Shown here: positions 1-8,683 of the stretch, piece after piece
Layout: the number at the start of each line of letters is the position of its first letter
Numbering within the stretch: position 1 is the stretch's first letter
The notes under the pieces: generated by a model
Databases searched by the model: none
The model's input: only the letters and a program-made list of their open reading frames with translations
What the model was told of the DNA's origin: nothing
Program-made: the position numbers and the translations under genes
NCBI RefSeq assembly: GCF_000739655.1
Contig: NZ_BATR01000045.1
Span: 1 to 37,201, forward strand
Direction: 5' to 3'
DNA from: Verrucomicrobium sp. BvORR106
Lineage (GTDB): Bacteria > Verrucomicrobiota > Verrucomicrobiia > Verrucomicrobiales > Verrucomicrobiaceae
DNA: 37,201 nucleotides

Positions 1-2273
1 TTGTCCGGATCCATGTCCGCCAGGAGGCGGAGCTGCCGCAGGGCCAGGAGGATGTTCTGGTCCGCTCGGGCCAGTTCGAGGAGCAACTTCTCCGTCTCCA
101 CTGGCGCGGGGTGCCAGCGGCCCTGGGCGTCGAAATGCAGTCTCGCGAGGACGGCGTAGGCTATGTCGTACTGGTCGGCCCGGAGGCACCACCAGGCGAT
201 GCGGTGGAGCAGTTCCGGCCGGACCTCACCTTCGGCTTTGGGCAGCAGTCCGGCGAGGGGGCTCACCCAGTCCCGGGCCCACTGCACAGGCAGGAGGGTC
301 ACGCCCTGAAGGGCTGTCTCACGCATGGCCCCCAAGCGCAGCACCAGCCCGGCGGCATATTCCGCCACCGGCTCGGGGATGCCCTTCTTCGGCTGGATCG
401 GCGGGGCCTCGGCGCCGAACCCTTCACCCGTGAAGATGGAGGGCATCTTGAACTCGCCGGTGGGCTCGGCCGCGGAGGAAGTTTCCTGAACCTGCTCTCC
501 GGAGAGGATGGAAAGCATCATTTCATCCACGTCCGTCCGCTTGTCGGTGGAGTCGCTCAGCAGCCACGCCTTTTCCAGAAGCGGGAGGGCCGCGGCGTGG
601 TCACCTTTCTGGGAAAGCACATCAGCCAGCTGGACGAGCGCCCCCCGGTCGCCGCCTTTTTTCACGGCGCTGCGGGCCGCTTCTTCGGCCGCATCGGATT
701 GTTGCGAAGTGATGAGGAAGGCCGCCACGTCTTGAAGACGGCGCTGCGTCTCCTCGTTGCGGATGCCGGTGGCCGCCGCGTATTCGTTGAGCACCTTGCG
801 GGCATCTTCCAGCCGCTGGCGTTTCACCAAATAGGAGGCCAGCTCAAAGACCACCTCTGCCTTGTCCGGATCCCGGGCCATCCGCGTGCGCAGAATGCGC
901 TCGACGATCTCATCCAGCGCCTTCTCCCGGGCAAAGGCCAGGACCTGCTGTTCCACCTCCAGGGTGCCGCCCTGTGAGTCCAGCACCTGTCGCAACCGGG
1001 CCACGGCCATCTCCGGCTCGCCTGCGCGGAGGTGGGCCAGGCAGCGCAACTGAACCAGCGCGGGAAGATCGGTTCCGTCGTTTTTCAGACGCGCATCCAC
1101 CAGTTGTCCCGCTTCCTGCCACTGATCATGATCCAGCAGCGCGCTCACGAGCTGCCAGCGGTAGTCGGTGGCATCCGGGAAGGCGGAAACGAGTTCCCTC
1201 AGCCAGTGGAGGTGCTCGTCGGAATCCACCGTCAGATCGGAAAAGCGGGCCATGTCCGCCAGGGCCTTTTCCTGGGCGGGACGGACTTCGGCCTCTTTCG
1301 CCAGGGTCGCCTTCAGTTGGTCCAGATGACCAAAGCGTTCGTGAAGCCGGACGAGGCGCACAAAGAACTGGCTGTAGCGCCAGTCCTTGAAGTGAAGCAC
1401 GGCCAGTCCTTTGCGCAGGGCTTCTGCCGCAGGCTCGAAGTGGTCGGCCTGTTCTTCGATACGTGCCAGATCCTGGAGGGCGTCCAGGCGCTTCTCGGGA
1501 TCGGTGGTCTGGGCCAGTTGCTGGTAGAGCGCCAGCGCCCGGTCCAGGAATCCGGTGCCCAGCAGTCGTTGCGCCACCTCCCGCACCAGGGTGGTGTTCT
1601 CGGGCTGGAGTTTGGTCGCCTGTTCCCAGACTTTGGCCGCCTCCTCGGGTTTGTTCAGGGCCAGAGCCAGGCGCCCTTGTTCGAGGAACAAGGGGATGCG
1701 TTGGACGTCGTTCTCCGGGAAGAGGGCGGTGAGGCGCTGGATCAGGTCCAGGGCGATCTGGGAGTCGCCGGCCTCGGTCGCCAGATCTGCCCGGGCACGG
1801 AGCACGAGCGGGTTCTTGGGCTCCTTCTTGAGCACCTCATCGTACAGTGCGGCGGCCTCGGCATTGTGGCCTGCCTTGCGCAGCAGGTGGGCGTGGACCA
1901 GCGTGATGTGAGGGTGAGGCTGGGCCTTGGCCTGGGTGGCGATGTTTTCCAGCAGGAATCCGGTGGAGTCGTGCTTGCGATAGAGATCCCACAGGAGGTC
2001 CAGCACCCGGCCGTACTCCGGCTGTTCCACCAGGAGATTCAGGTATTCGCTCGCCAGGCGGGCGTCTTTCTCAGACCAGGGCGCGGCGGCAGCGGCAGGG
2101 GTGTCTGCCGCTGGAGACAAGGAAAGGCCTGCTGCGCAGGTGAGGGCGGCGATCCATCCTCCCGCAGTGGCCATTCTCCCCCGGCCCAGAGCGTTGATTT
2201 CGGTGCCGCCTGGGGTCGATCCATCGCGCGAACGGGCATTCCGGTTTCCGAGGGGCGCGGCAAACATGGTCAT
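1..2273 (-). CDS. Secreted TPR-repeat protein, C-terminus beyond left edge
   Basis: An open frame of about 757 codons runs from ATG at 2273 to the left edge without a stop, so the C-terminus is missing. It is almost all helical and made of tandem tetratricopeptide-like pairs, for example stretches around 1880-1800, 1640-1560 and 640-560 with the spaced Leu/Ala/Gly/Tyr pattern of TPRs. An in-frame second ATG at 2174 begins a better signal peptide (hydrophobic run followed by SLSPAADTP-type Ala/Pro-rich sequence), so the real start may be there. The protein is probably exported and acts as a binding scaffold in the envelope; no catalytic domain is visible. It lies 95 nt downstream of recN on the same strand. 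I cannot name the family further. The frame was checked by translating several separate segments. Confidence 0.8.
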   Translation of the reverse strand, partial: MTMFAAPLGNRNARSRDGSTPGGTEINALGRGRMATAGGWIAALTCAAGLSLSPAADTPAAAAAPWSEKDARLASEYLNLLVEQPEYGRVLDLLWDLYRKHDSTGFLLENIATQAKAQPHPHITLVHAHLLRKAGHNAEAAALYDEVLKKEPKNPLVLRARADLATEAGDSQIALDLIQRLTALFPENDVQRIPLFLEQGRLALALNKPEEAAKVWEQATKLQPENTTLVREVAQRLLGTGFLDRALALYQQLAQTTDPEKRLDALQDLARIEEQADHFEPAAEALRKGLAVLHFKDWRYSQFFVRLVRLHERFGHLDQLKATLAKEAEVRPAQEKALADMARFSDLTVDSDEHLHWLRELVSAFPDATDYRWQLVSALLDHDQWQEAGQLVDARLKNDGTDLPALVQLRCLAHLRAGEPEMAVARLRQVLDSQGGTLEVEQQVLAFAREKALDEIVERILRTRMARDPDKAEVVFELASYLVKRQRLEDARKVLNEYAAATGIRNEETQRRLQDVAAFLITSQQSDAAEEAARSAVKKGGDRGALVQLADVLSQKGDHAAALPLLEKAWLLSDSTDKRTDVDEMMLSILSGEQVQETSSAAEPTGEFKMPSIFTGEGFGAEAPPIQPKKGIPEPVAEYAAGLVLRLGAMRETALQGVTLLPVQWARDWVSPLAGLLPKAEGEVRPELLHRIAWWCLRADQYDIAYAVLARLHFDAQGRWHPAPVETEKLLLELARADQNILLALRQLRLLADMDPD

Positions 2274-2368
2274 GAATTAGATGATACGGCCCGGATCCGG
2301 GGTGTGCACCACCGGATTCAGGCACCTAGCTTGGCCAGTACAACACGGGCTGGCGTTCAAAGCAGCAA

Positions 2369-4030
2369 TTACTTTGCCGCTCCGGCCAGCAAACTCTCGG
2401 CATGGATGCGGGCGCTCTCGGCCTTGCCGCCCAGCATGCGGGCCAGCTCCTCAACACGGGCGGGGCCAGCCACCTCACGCAGCGTGGAGCGGGTGCGGTG
2501 TTCGTCGAACTCCTTGGTCACCACAAAATGGCTCTGCGCCAGGGAGGCGAGCTGGGGCATGTGGGTGATCGCGATGACCTGATGCTGCCCGGACAGGGCA
2601 GCCATCTTGCGGCCCACGGCCTCGGCGATGTTGCCGCCCACATTGGCGTCAATTTCATCAAACACCATGAGGGGGATGGAGTCCTCCCGGGCCAGGGCGC
2701 TCTTCACCGCCAGCAGCACCCGGGACATCTCCCCGCTGGAGGCGGTGAGGCGCAGAGGCTTGAGCGGTTCACCCGGATTGGGCGCAAAGAGGAAATCCAC
2801 CTCTTCCAATCCGTCGCGGGCAGGCTCGGGGCGGAGCGTCAGGGAGACTTCGAACACGGCCCGCTTGAATCCAAGATCTGCCAGATGGGAGGCGATATCC
2901 TTGGCCAGGCGCGGAGCTGCCAGCTTGCGCTGGGCAGAGAGGTCATGCCCCAGCTTGTCCACCTGCTTGCGGGAGGCCTTCACGGCCTGATCGAGTTTAT
3001 CGAGAGCTTCTCCGCGATTTTCCATGCGGCCCAGTTTCTCCTCCGCCTCTTCCTTGAACTTCAGGATCGCGGCGATGGAGCTCCCGTACTTGCGCTTGAG
3101 GAGCTGGATGATGTGGATGCGTTCCTCAAGTCGCTCAAGTTCCTCGGGCTGGATTTCGATCTCCTCCGCATATTCGCGGACGCTGCCTTCCAGATCCTGC
3201 AGCTCAATGTACGCGGACTGGAAGCCCTGGAAGGACTCTGCCAGCTTAGGGTCCAGCTTCTCCAGATCGTGGAGAAGACGGGAGACATCGCGCATGCCCG
3301 CCAGCACGCCTCCTTCACCCTCGCCCAGACGCTCTTCCACCTGTCCGCAGAGTTCCACCAAGCGGGAACCGTTCGCGGCGATGCGGTGGCGGGATTCGAT
3401 CTGCTCCTCTTCGCCTTCGCGCAGGCCTGCAGCGTCGATGTCGTTGATCTGGAAGCGGAGCATGTCCATCTCCTGCTCGGAGGCGCGTTCACTGGTGGCG
3501 AGCTCTTCGTACTCGCCCACGGCCTTCCGCCAGATCTGGTGCGCGGCACGATACGCCTCGCTGGCGTCATCGAGCCCGGCATAGCCGTCCAGCATCTCGA
3601 GCTGGCGTTCCCGTGAATTGAGGGACTGGTGATCGTGAGGGCCATGCAGGTCCACCAGGTAAGCTCCCAGCTCCTTGAGCATGGCAGAGGTGACGGGTGA
3701 GCCATTCACGAACTGCTTGTTCGTGCTGGCGCCGATGACGCGGCGGATGATGAGGGATTCGCCGTCCAGGGGATCGAATCCTGATCCCGTGAGGATGCTG
3801 TCCACAGTGTCGGTCTTCTTCAGATCAAAGACCGCCTCCACGCTACAGGACTCTGTGCCGGTGCGGATGAGGCCTTTGTCGGCGCGCTCACCCAGGATCA
3901 GCTTGAGCGCGCCCACGATGATGGACTTGCCCGCTCCCGTTTCGCCGGTGACGCCCACGAGACCTGGACCAAGCTCCCACGCGAGGTCTTCTACGAGGGC
4001 GAGATTTTGGATCTTGAGGAGGGAGAGCAT
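2369..4030 (-). CDS. recN: DNA repair protein RecN
   Basis: SMC-like ATPase of double-strand break repair, cytoplasmic, 553 aa, the usual RecN length. The N-terminus starts at once with the conserved MLSLLKIQNLALVED pattern and Walker A GETGAGKS at residues 29-36. A long central coiled coil follows. The C-terminal half has the ABC signature (SSGEMSRV), Walker B (FDEIDANVGG) and the ITHMPQLA switch motif. The frame is open for another 144 codons upstream, but that extension runs through the 274-bp repeat and has no RecN character, so the ATG at 4030 is chosen. Downstream, after 95 nt, is the TPR protein. A repeat copy separates recN from hemL, so joint transcription with hemL is doubtful. Confidence 0.95.
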   Translation of the reverse strand: MLSLLKIQNLALVEDLAWELGPGLVGVTGETGAGKSIIVGALKLILGERADKGLIRTGTESCSVEAVFDLKKTDTVDSILTGSGFDPLDGESLIIRRVIGASTNKQFVNGSPVTSAMLKELGAYLVDLHGPHDHQSLNSRERQLEMLDGYAGLDDASEAYRAAHQIWRKAVGEYEELATSERASEQEMDMLRFQINDIDAAGLREGEEEQIESRHRIAANGSRLVELCGQVEERLGEGEGGVLAGMRDVSRLLHDLEKLDPKLAESFQGFQSAYIELQDLEGSVREYAEEIEIQPEELERLEERIHIIQLLKRKYGSSIAAILKFKEEAEEKLGRMENRGEALDKLDQAVKASRKQVDKLGHDLSAQRKLAAPRLAKDIASHLADLGFKRAVFEVSLTLRPEPARDGLEEVDFLFAPNPGEPLKPLRLTASSGEMSRVLLAVKSALAREDSIPLMVFDEIDANVGGNIAEAVGRKMAALSGQHQVIAITHMPQLASLAQSHFVVTKEFDEHRTRSTLREVAGPARVEELARMLGGKAESARIHAESLLAGAAK

Positions 4031-4128
4031 CGGGTGGGGGGAGGAAGACACTGCGATTATGCGAGCGCCCTTCTTTTTTGCAAACGGCTGCGGGGTGCGT
4101 TTGTTGAAAACTGCGGGGGCGTGTGCTC

Positions 4129-4402
4129 TGACGCCAAGGGCGTCATACATGATAGCCCAGGGTAAGGCGAGGCACGAGCCGCCACCCTGGGTACATGGGC
4201 AGGTGAACCAGAACTCCAAAGTGAGTTCTACAAACCGTGATCGCATCCCTGAGGTGTCCACAGCATGCAGGAGGGGCGTCTCCGGGTGATCTGGACGGTC
4301 TGTAGAACTCCCTTGGAGTTCCAATGCTCTCGCATCGATACCCGGGGTGGCGACCGCTTCGCGGTCTGACCCCGGGCTCTTATGTATCACGCCGTTGGCG
4401 TG
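4129..4402 (+). repeat. 274-bp two-arm hairpin repeat, copy 1
   Basis: It is bounded by two short palindromes, TGACGCCAAGGGCGTCA at 4129-4145 and CACGCCGTTGGCGTG at 4388-4402. Between them are stems CCCAGGGT/ACCCTGGG (4156-4163/4184-4191), AGAACTC/GAGTTCT (4210-4216/4223-4229), GAACTCC/GGAGTTC (4305-4311/4315-4321) and CCCGGGGT/ACCCCGGG (4341-4348/4369-4376), the last with an inner GACCGC-TTC-GCGGTC stem. The right half, reverse complemented, aligns with the left half almost without gaps, so the element is an inverted pair of one ~110-bp unit. Copy 2 (6249) has the same orientation and differs at 27 of 274 positions by my count; copy 3 (30004) is inverted. With its flanks it fills the 428-nt gap between recN and hemL. 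It lacks a transposase. Confidence 0.9.
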
Positions 4403-4458
4403 GGGCTTCAGCCGCGAGACACTTGCAATTGCGGCAAAGAATTCGCACCACCTCCCAC

Positions 4459-5754
4459 TCAATCCAATGACAGCAACGCTTTCTGTACCACCTCAGCGGT
4501 GAGAGCCAGATCATCCGGGCCGTGGGCCAGGCTGATGAAGCCGGTCTCGAACTGGGAAGGCGCGAAGTACACGCCGTGGTCCAGACAGTAGTGGAAGAAC
4601 TTCCGGAATGATGCCAGGTCGCTGGTCTTGGCGTCGGTGAGATTGAGCACGGGCTTCTCCGTGAAGAAGAGGCAGAACATGCTGCCGGTGCGGTACCACT
4701 GGTAGTTGCGCCCCGTCTTCTTCAGAACATCGAGCACGGCGGTCTCCATGATCTGGCCAAGGTCTTCGAGACGTTCCCAACCTTTCTGCTTCTCCATCTC
4801 CCGCAACTGGGCAAGACCGGCGGCCATGGCCAGAGGGTTGCCAGACAAGGTGCCGGCCTGATACACCGGACCATCAGGAGCGAGGTAATCCATGATCTCC
4901 GCACGGCCGCCAAAAGCACCGACAGGAAGGCCGCCACCGATCACCTTGCCCAGGGCGGTGAGATCAGGCTTGAGCCCTTCTTTTTCCTGAACCCCGCCGC
5001 GCGCGACACGGAAACCGGTCATCACTTCATCCAGGATCAACAGCGCTCCGTGCTTCTCCGTGACCTCGCGCATCTTCTGCAGGAAGCCCGGTTGAGGGAG
5101 AATGAGTCCGGCGTTGGCAGGGTAGCTCTCCACGATGAGGGCGGCGATCTCATGACCGTACTTGTCAAAGCACTCCTCCAGGGCGGCGACGTCGTTGTAG
5201 GGCAGCACGGTGGTCAGTTCCGCGAAGCTCTTGGGCACACCAGCGCTGTCCGGGTTGCCGTGGGTGAGGGCACCGCTGCCAGCAGCGACCAGCAGGGAAT
5301 CCACATGGCCATGGTAGCAACCGTCAAACTTCACGATCCGGTCGCGCTTCGTGTAGCCACGGGCGAGGCGAACGCAGGACATGGTGGCTTCAGTGCCGCT
5401 GTTGGTCATGCGAACCTTCTCGACACTGGGCACCCAATCCACGATGAGCTTGGCCATTTCGACCTCATGGGCGTTTGGGATGCCGAAGCTGACCCCGTCC
5501 TTGGCGGCGTTGTGCACCGCCTCGATGACGCACTGCGGGGCGTGGCCGAGGATGGCCGGGCCCCAGGTGCCCACGTAGTCGATCCGGTCCTTGCCGTCCA
5601 CGTCCCAGATCCGGCAGCCCTTGGCCCGCTGCGCGAAGAAAGGCTCGCCGCCCACGTTGCGGAAGGCGCGCACCGGGGAGTTGACCCCGCCGGGGATGTA
5701 TTGCTTCGCCATGGCAAACAACTTGGAGGAAAGCGAAGATGGAGAGTCGGACAT
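4459..5754 (-). CDS. hemL: Glutamate-1-semialdehyde 2,1-aminomutase
   Basis: PLP enzyme converting glutamate-1-semialdehyde to 5-aminolevulinate, the C5 route to tetrapyrroles; cytoplasmic. The 431-aa length matches the family. Visible landmarks are [12 protein letters not shown] near residue 20, the NSGTEATM phosphate-binding segment near 118, the CYHGHVDS segment near 146, LDEVMTGFR with the PLP-pyridine Asp at 242, and the Schiff-base lysine K270 in [14 protein letters not shown]. The ATG at 5754 is chosen because the family similarity begins there; the frame is open 43 codons further with no resemblance. No strong Shine-Dalgarno sequence precedes it, which is common for genes in this window. 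The gene stands alone between two directly oriented copies of the 274-bp repeat. Confidence 0.96.
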   Translation of the reverse strand: MSDSPSSLSSKLFAMAKQYIPGGVNSPVRAFRNVGGEPFFAQRAKGCRIWDVDGKDRIDYVGTWGPAILGHAPQCVIEAVHNAAKDGVSFGIPNAHEVEMAKLIVDWVPSVEKVRMTNSGTEATMSCVRLARGYTKRDRIVKFDGCYHGHVDSLLVAAGSGALTHGNPDSAGVPKSFAELTTVLPYNDVAALEECFDKYGHEIAALIVESYPANAGLILPQPGFLQKMREVTEKHGALLILDEVMTGFRVARGGVQEKEGLKPDLTALGKVIGGGLPVGAFGGRAEIMDYLAPDGPVYQAGTLSGNPLAMAAGLAQLREMEKQKGWERLEDLGQIMETAVLDVLKKTGRNYQWYRTGSMFCLFFTEKPVLNLTDAKTSDLASFRKFFHYCLDHGVYFAPSQFETGFISLAHGPDDLALTAEVVQKALLSLD

Positions 5755-5856
5755 GGGAGAATGAGTAGCGCGGGACGGCCCGGAGTCGAGCGGGAAGAGG
5801 GGACTCTCCATGGATCCGAACCTGGAGAGTTCACCATGGAAACGTGAAGCCGGATT

Positions 5857-5942
5857 TTCTACCGCGGAGCGGCAGGTCATCATCGCTGGCTGACGCCGTA
5901 TGCAGGAACTTCCCGCTCAGGGCCTACCGCTCCGCGGTAGAA
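5857..5942. repeat. 20-bp inverted repeat upstream of hemL
   Basis: Arms 5857-5876 and 5923-5942 pair over 20 bp with a single mismatch (core TTCTACCGCGGAGCGG and its complement), separated by 46 bp. There is no T-run, so it is not a classic terminator. It begins the 902-nt gene-free interval between hemL and the metallopeptidase gene and could be the boundary of another interspersed element. Confidence 0.75.
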
Positions 5943-5959
5943 TTTCGCTGGTTTGCATT

Positions 5960-6170
5960 CCATGGGTTGCGCTCGCTCCGCTCGTTTCACCCATGGCTAC
6001 TCACGGTGAACCCTCCGGGTTCGGGATTGTGTGGAAGAGGGGCACCTGTTGAAACACGCCGGATGCTCTTCAGGTCGCAATCTGGAAGACTGCCAGCACG
6101 CAGGGGCCATGACATGCATCTGGAGCGGAACGGTCGGCTGAGTTCGAGGACATTTCGCCGGTGGCGAAAT
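5960..6170. repeat. Cluster of short hairpins (intergenic repeat-like)
   Basis: Three perfect short stems occur in a gene-free stretch: CCATGGGT/ACCCATGG (5960-5967/5989-5996, loop rich in CGCTCGCTCCGCTCG), GAACCC-TCC-GGGTTC (6008-6022), and ATTTCGCC-GGT-GGCGAAAT (6152-6170). Only one copy is in the window, so calling it a repeat family is inference from its similarity in style to the other hairpin elements here. The rest of 6171-6248 shows nothing I can name. Confidence 0.5.
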
Positions 6171-6248
6171 CGGCGCTTCACGCCGCACTCTGCAGTCTCG
6201 CATGCGCATCACGTTGGTGAATGTCGCCGTGGTTGCACGCGAGTGCTC

Positions 6249-6522
6249 TGACGCCAAGGGCGTCATACAAAGTAGCCCAGGGTCAGGCGAGGTGCGAGCC
6301 GCCACCCTGGGTACATGGGCAGATGGGCCAGAACTCCGAAGTGAGTTCTACAAACCGAGGCTGCATCCCTGAGGTGTTTGCCGCATGCGGGAGGGACGTC
6401 TCCGGGTGATCTGGGCGGTCTGTAGAACTCCCTTGGAGTTCCATTGCTATCCCGTCGATACCCGGGGTGGCGACTGCTTCGCGGTCTGACCCCGGGCTGT
6501 TATGTATCACGCCGTTGGCGTG
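6249..6522 (+). repeat. 274-bp two-arm hairpin repeat, copy 2
   Basis: It has the same length and orientation as copy 1, with the same terminal palindromes at 6249-6265 and 6508-6522 and the same internal stems. Most of the 27 differences from copy 1 lie in loops or linkers. One stem change (C to T in the GACCGC stem) keeps pairing as a G-U wobble. The preceding bases (GTGCTC-type or AGTGCTC) are also shared with copy 1. A 75-codon open frame on the minus strand inside it is a by-product of the repeat, not a credible gene. 6523-6656 downstream shows nothing further. Confidence 0.9.
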
Positions 6523-6656
6523 GGGTTTCCGCTATCAAAACACGGGATCAGCCTTCGGCCAGGTTCTATATCTTGTTAACCTGACGCGCATGCGCATGCT
6601 GAACGAGGTGTTGAGGATGGCTGGGGCTTCGGGCGTTCAATTCGCCTGCCTGACTC

Positions 6657-7016
6657 CTACCCCAGCCCCAAGGCCTCGACCTCCTCCTCGCCCCAGCCGA
6701 GGTAGTGGCCGAGTTCGTGTAAATAAGTGATGCGAACCTCATCGCGGTAGGTGCGCTCGTCCTCTTCGGCATAGAGCCAGAGGTTGTCCAGGAAGAGTCG
6801 CACGCGGGGCATCTCGGACGGGCCGGAGGGTTCAGGGTCTAACCGGCTGAATCCTTCGAAGAGCCCGAGCAGGTCGGCCAGGGTTTCATCCGGCTCGTCT
6901 GCGGCGTCTTCGTAGGAGATGAAACACTCGAGTGCGGCGTCGCGGACGGTTTCAGGAAGCTGTGCGAGGACCCGCTCAACTTCCGTCTGGGCCAGTCGCA
7001 ACAGCTTGGGGTGCAT
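6657..7016 (-). CDS. Zincin-like metallopeptidase family protein
   Basis: A 119-aa protein ending in the zinc-binding motif HELGHYLGWGEEE, the HExxH-type signature of the short zincin-1 family (PF06262). The other family features are present in order: a LLGLFEGF segment near residue 46, a PRVRLFLDNLWLYA beta-strand region, then the HExxH helix close to the C-terminus. It has no signal peptide or membrane segment, so it is cytoplasmic. The family has no well-established substrate. It is 23 nt downstream of ispA on the same strand and probably co-transcribed; no functional link is obvious. Confidence 0.9.
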   Translation of the reverse strand: MHPKLLRLAQTEVERVLAQLPETVRDAALECFISYEDAADEPDETLADLLGLFEGFSRLDPEPSGPSEMPRVRLFLDNLWLYAEEDERTYRDEVRITYLHELGHYLGWGEEEVEALGLG

Positions 7017-7039
7017 GACGAGTGCGGCGGCTGGTGCGG

Positions 7040-7927
7040 CTAGTAGTCGCGCTTGAGGAGATAATCTGCGAGCTGGTGAAGCCAGTGACCGTTGGGACCA
7101 AAGACCTCCAGCGCCTGACGCGCTTTCTCGGTGAGCCGGTGGGCTTCGTCGCGTGAGGCTTCCAGGCCCATGAGGGCAGGGTAGGTGGACTTCTCCGAGG
7201 CCACGTCTTTGCCCGCGCTTTTGCCCAGCTTTTCTGTGGTCTGCGTAACATCCAGAATGTCATCGATGATCTGGAAGGCCAGCCCAGTGGCCATGCCGAA
7301 GTCATGCAGCGCCTGCACTTGCTCCAGTTGGGCATCCGCACTCATGCCGCCCAGCTTCACGCTGGAAGTCAGCAATGCGGCGGTCTTGCTTTCATGGATG
7401 TAACGCAAGTCCTCCAGCGGCAGCTTTCTGGTTTCACCCTCAAGGTCTGCTACCTGTCCGCCCACGAGATGCAGGCTGCCGGCGGTGCGGGCCAGTTCCA
7501 AAACCATGGCCTCAGGAGAGTGGCGGTGGGTCACGGGGGTTTGCGCCACCAGTTCAAACGAGAGTGCCTGCAGCGCATCGCCAGCCAGCAGGGCCATCGC
7601 TTCGCCATAGACCTTGTGGCAGGTAGGCACACCGCGACGCATGTCATCATCATCCATGCAGGGCAGGTCATCATGAATGAGCGAGTAGGTGTGCAGGCAC
7701 TCGACAGCGCACGCCGCGTACAAGGCGTTCTCCAATGATCCGCCACAGGCTTCCGCCGCGGCAAGACAGAGGATGGGGCGGAGCCGTTTTCCGCCCGCAA
7801 ACAGGCTGTGCCGCATGGCCTTGTGAATGGTCACCGGCCGGGTCTCTGCTGCAGGCACGAAACGATCCAGCGCCGCATCCACAAAGGCGACACGTTGAGT
7901 GAGGTAAGACTTGAGATCGGCAGACAT
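7040..7927 (-). CDS. ispA: Polyprenyl synthetase (farnesyl/geranylgeranyl diphosphate synthase type)
   Basis: Short-chain trans-prenyltransferase condensing IPP with allylic diphosphates to make FPP or GGPP; cytoplasmic, feeding quinone, undecaprenyl and carotenoid-type pathways. Length 295 aa is typical of IspA. The first Asp-rich motif DDLPCMDDDDMRRG begins at residue 86, the second motif IDDILD at 221-226, and GKDVASEKSTYP follows at 239. The GGKRLRP motif near residue 45 binds the homoallylic diphosphate. Product chain length cannot be read with certainty, so the symbol is by family. It is followed at 23 nt by the metallopeptidase gene. Confidence 0.92.
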   Translation of the reverse strand: MSADLKSYLTQRVAFVDAALDRFVPAAETRPVTIHKAMRHSLFAGGKRLRPILCLAAAEACGGSLENALYAACAVECLHTYSLIHDDLPCMDDDDMRRGVPTCHKVYGEAMALLAGDALQALSFELVAQTPVTHRHSPEAMVLELARTAGSLHLVGGQVADLEGETRKLPLEDLRYIHESKTAALLTSSVKLGGMSADAQLEQVQALHDFGMATGLAFQIIDDILDVTQTTEKLGKSAGKDVASEKSTYPALMGLEASRDEAHRLTEKARQALEVFGPNGHWLHQLADYLLKRDY

Positions 7928-8025
7928 GGCGGGAGGAAGGGCACGATGCCTTCACGGCATCAGCGTCTTTCCTTGGAACATTCCGGCAGGAATCTCAAGC
8001 AGCAGTTCGATGCAGATGCGTCTCG

Positions 8026-8553
8026 TCAGGCGTTTTGCTGGTGGCCAAGCTCCCGGTAACGACGCGAGATCTCCACATATTTCGCGGCAAGCCGGGCATT
8101 TCCTGCCTGCTCCTCCAGGCTCAGGGTCCGCACCACCCTTGCTGGTGAGCCGACGACGAGCGAGCCCTCAGGCACCACCGTGTGCTTGGTGACCAGGGCA
8201 CCCGCCGCGATGATGCAGCGTGGAGCGATGACGGCACCATCCATGACAATTGCCCCCATGCCGACCAGCGTCTCATCACCGATGGTGCAGGCATGAATGA
8301 TGGCCCGGTGCCCGACGCTGACCGCCTCGCCCACCCGTGCTTCAAAGTCATCTGCGACATGCACAATTGTGCCGTCCTGAATGTTGGAGCGGGGGCCAAT
8401 ATAAATGTGATTGATATCACCTCTCAAAACACAATTGTACCAGATGCTGGCTTCGGCGGAGACGGTCACTCCACCTACCACGACAGCCCCTGCGGCGATG
8501 AACGCAGTGACGTCAATTCGGGGCGATTCTTGCGGCAGTAAAAAGCGTTTCAT
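8026..8553 (-). CDS. Gamma-class carbonic anhydrase family protein
   Basis: Left-handed beta-helix protein of 175 aa built from hexapeptide repeats (V/I-G-x-x-A/V-I pattern). Residues R44, D46 and Q59 and the three candidate zinc ligands H65, H82 and H87 match the Cam/CamH/YrdA family. Members are either CO2 hydratases or uncharacterised acyltransferase-like proteins; the intact histidines favour metal binding but do not prove activity. The C-terminus carries the usual helical extension. The ATG at 8553 is chosen because similarity starts at MKRFLLPQ; the frame remains open upstream across the divergent HU gene, but that part is antisense to a real gene. It is divergent from the HU gene with ~130 nt between starts. 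Confidence 0.9.
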   Translation of the reverse strand: MKRFLLPQESPRIDVTAFIAAGAVVVGGVTVSAEASIWYNCVLRGDINHIYIGPRSNIQDGTIVHVADDFEARVGEAVSVGHRAIIHACTIGDETLVGMGAIVMDGAVIAPRCIIAAGALVTKHTVVPEGSLVVGSPARVVRTLSLEEQAGNARLAAKYVEISRRYRELGHQQNA

Positions 8554-8587
8554 GCCTGAAAAAATAAGGGCTGGAGACGAAATGGGG

Positions 8588-8616
8588 TTGACGCTTTCCG
8601 TGAATTTATCCATAAA
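8588..8616 (+). promoter_or_regulatory. Sigma-70-type promoter of the HU gene
   Basis: TTGACG at 8588-8593 and CATAAA at 8611-8616 are separated by 17 bp. This is 5/6 and 4/6 matches to the consensus boxes. The predicted transcript would have a 5' leader of about 60 nt before the HU start at 8684. The promoter lies in the intergenic space shared with the divergent carbonic anhydrase gene. Confidence 0.6.
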
Positions 8617-8683
8617 CAAACGCGAAGCCTCGCACTTATCCAGCAGAGGGAACTTCCAGCAACCCAAACATATCCCGCAGACC

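Noticed and set aside
1032-2582. Long plus-strand open frames opposite the TPR protein and recN
   Set aside because: They are antisense to well-supported minus-strand genes, have no domain features and arise from high-GC codon use.
4129-4402. CRISPR array or tRNA cluster as explanation for the serial hairpins
   Set aside because: There are no regularly spaced direct repeats with unique spacers, no cas genes, and no tRNA-like anticodon or T-arm features.
4031-4462. A 144-residue N-terminal extension of RecN
   Set aside because: The extension is translated from the 274-bp repeat; RecN family similarity and Walker A spacing fit the start at 4030.
5857-5942. Intrinsic terminator
   Set aside because: The stem is strong but the spacer is 46 nt and no T-run follows on either strand.
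6283-6510. A 75-codon open frame inside repeat copy 2 (and similar frames in copies 1 and 3) beginning with an IH.SPGSDREAVATPGI-like sequence
   Set aside because: The similarity between copies follows the DNA hairpins, not codons; the frame is broken differently in each copy. Proteins predicted from this repeat are probably annotation artefacts.
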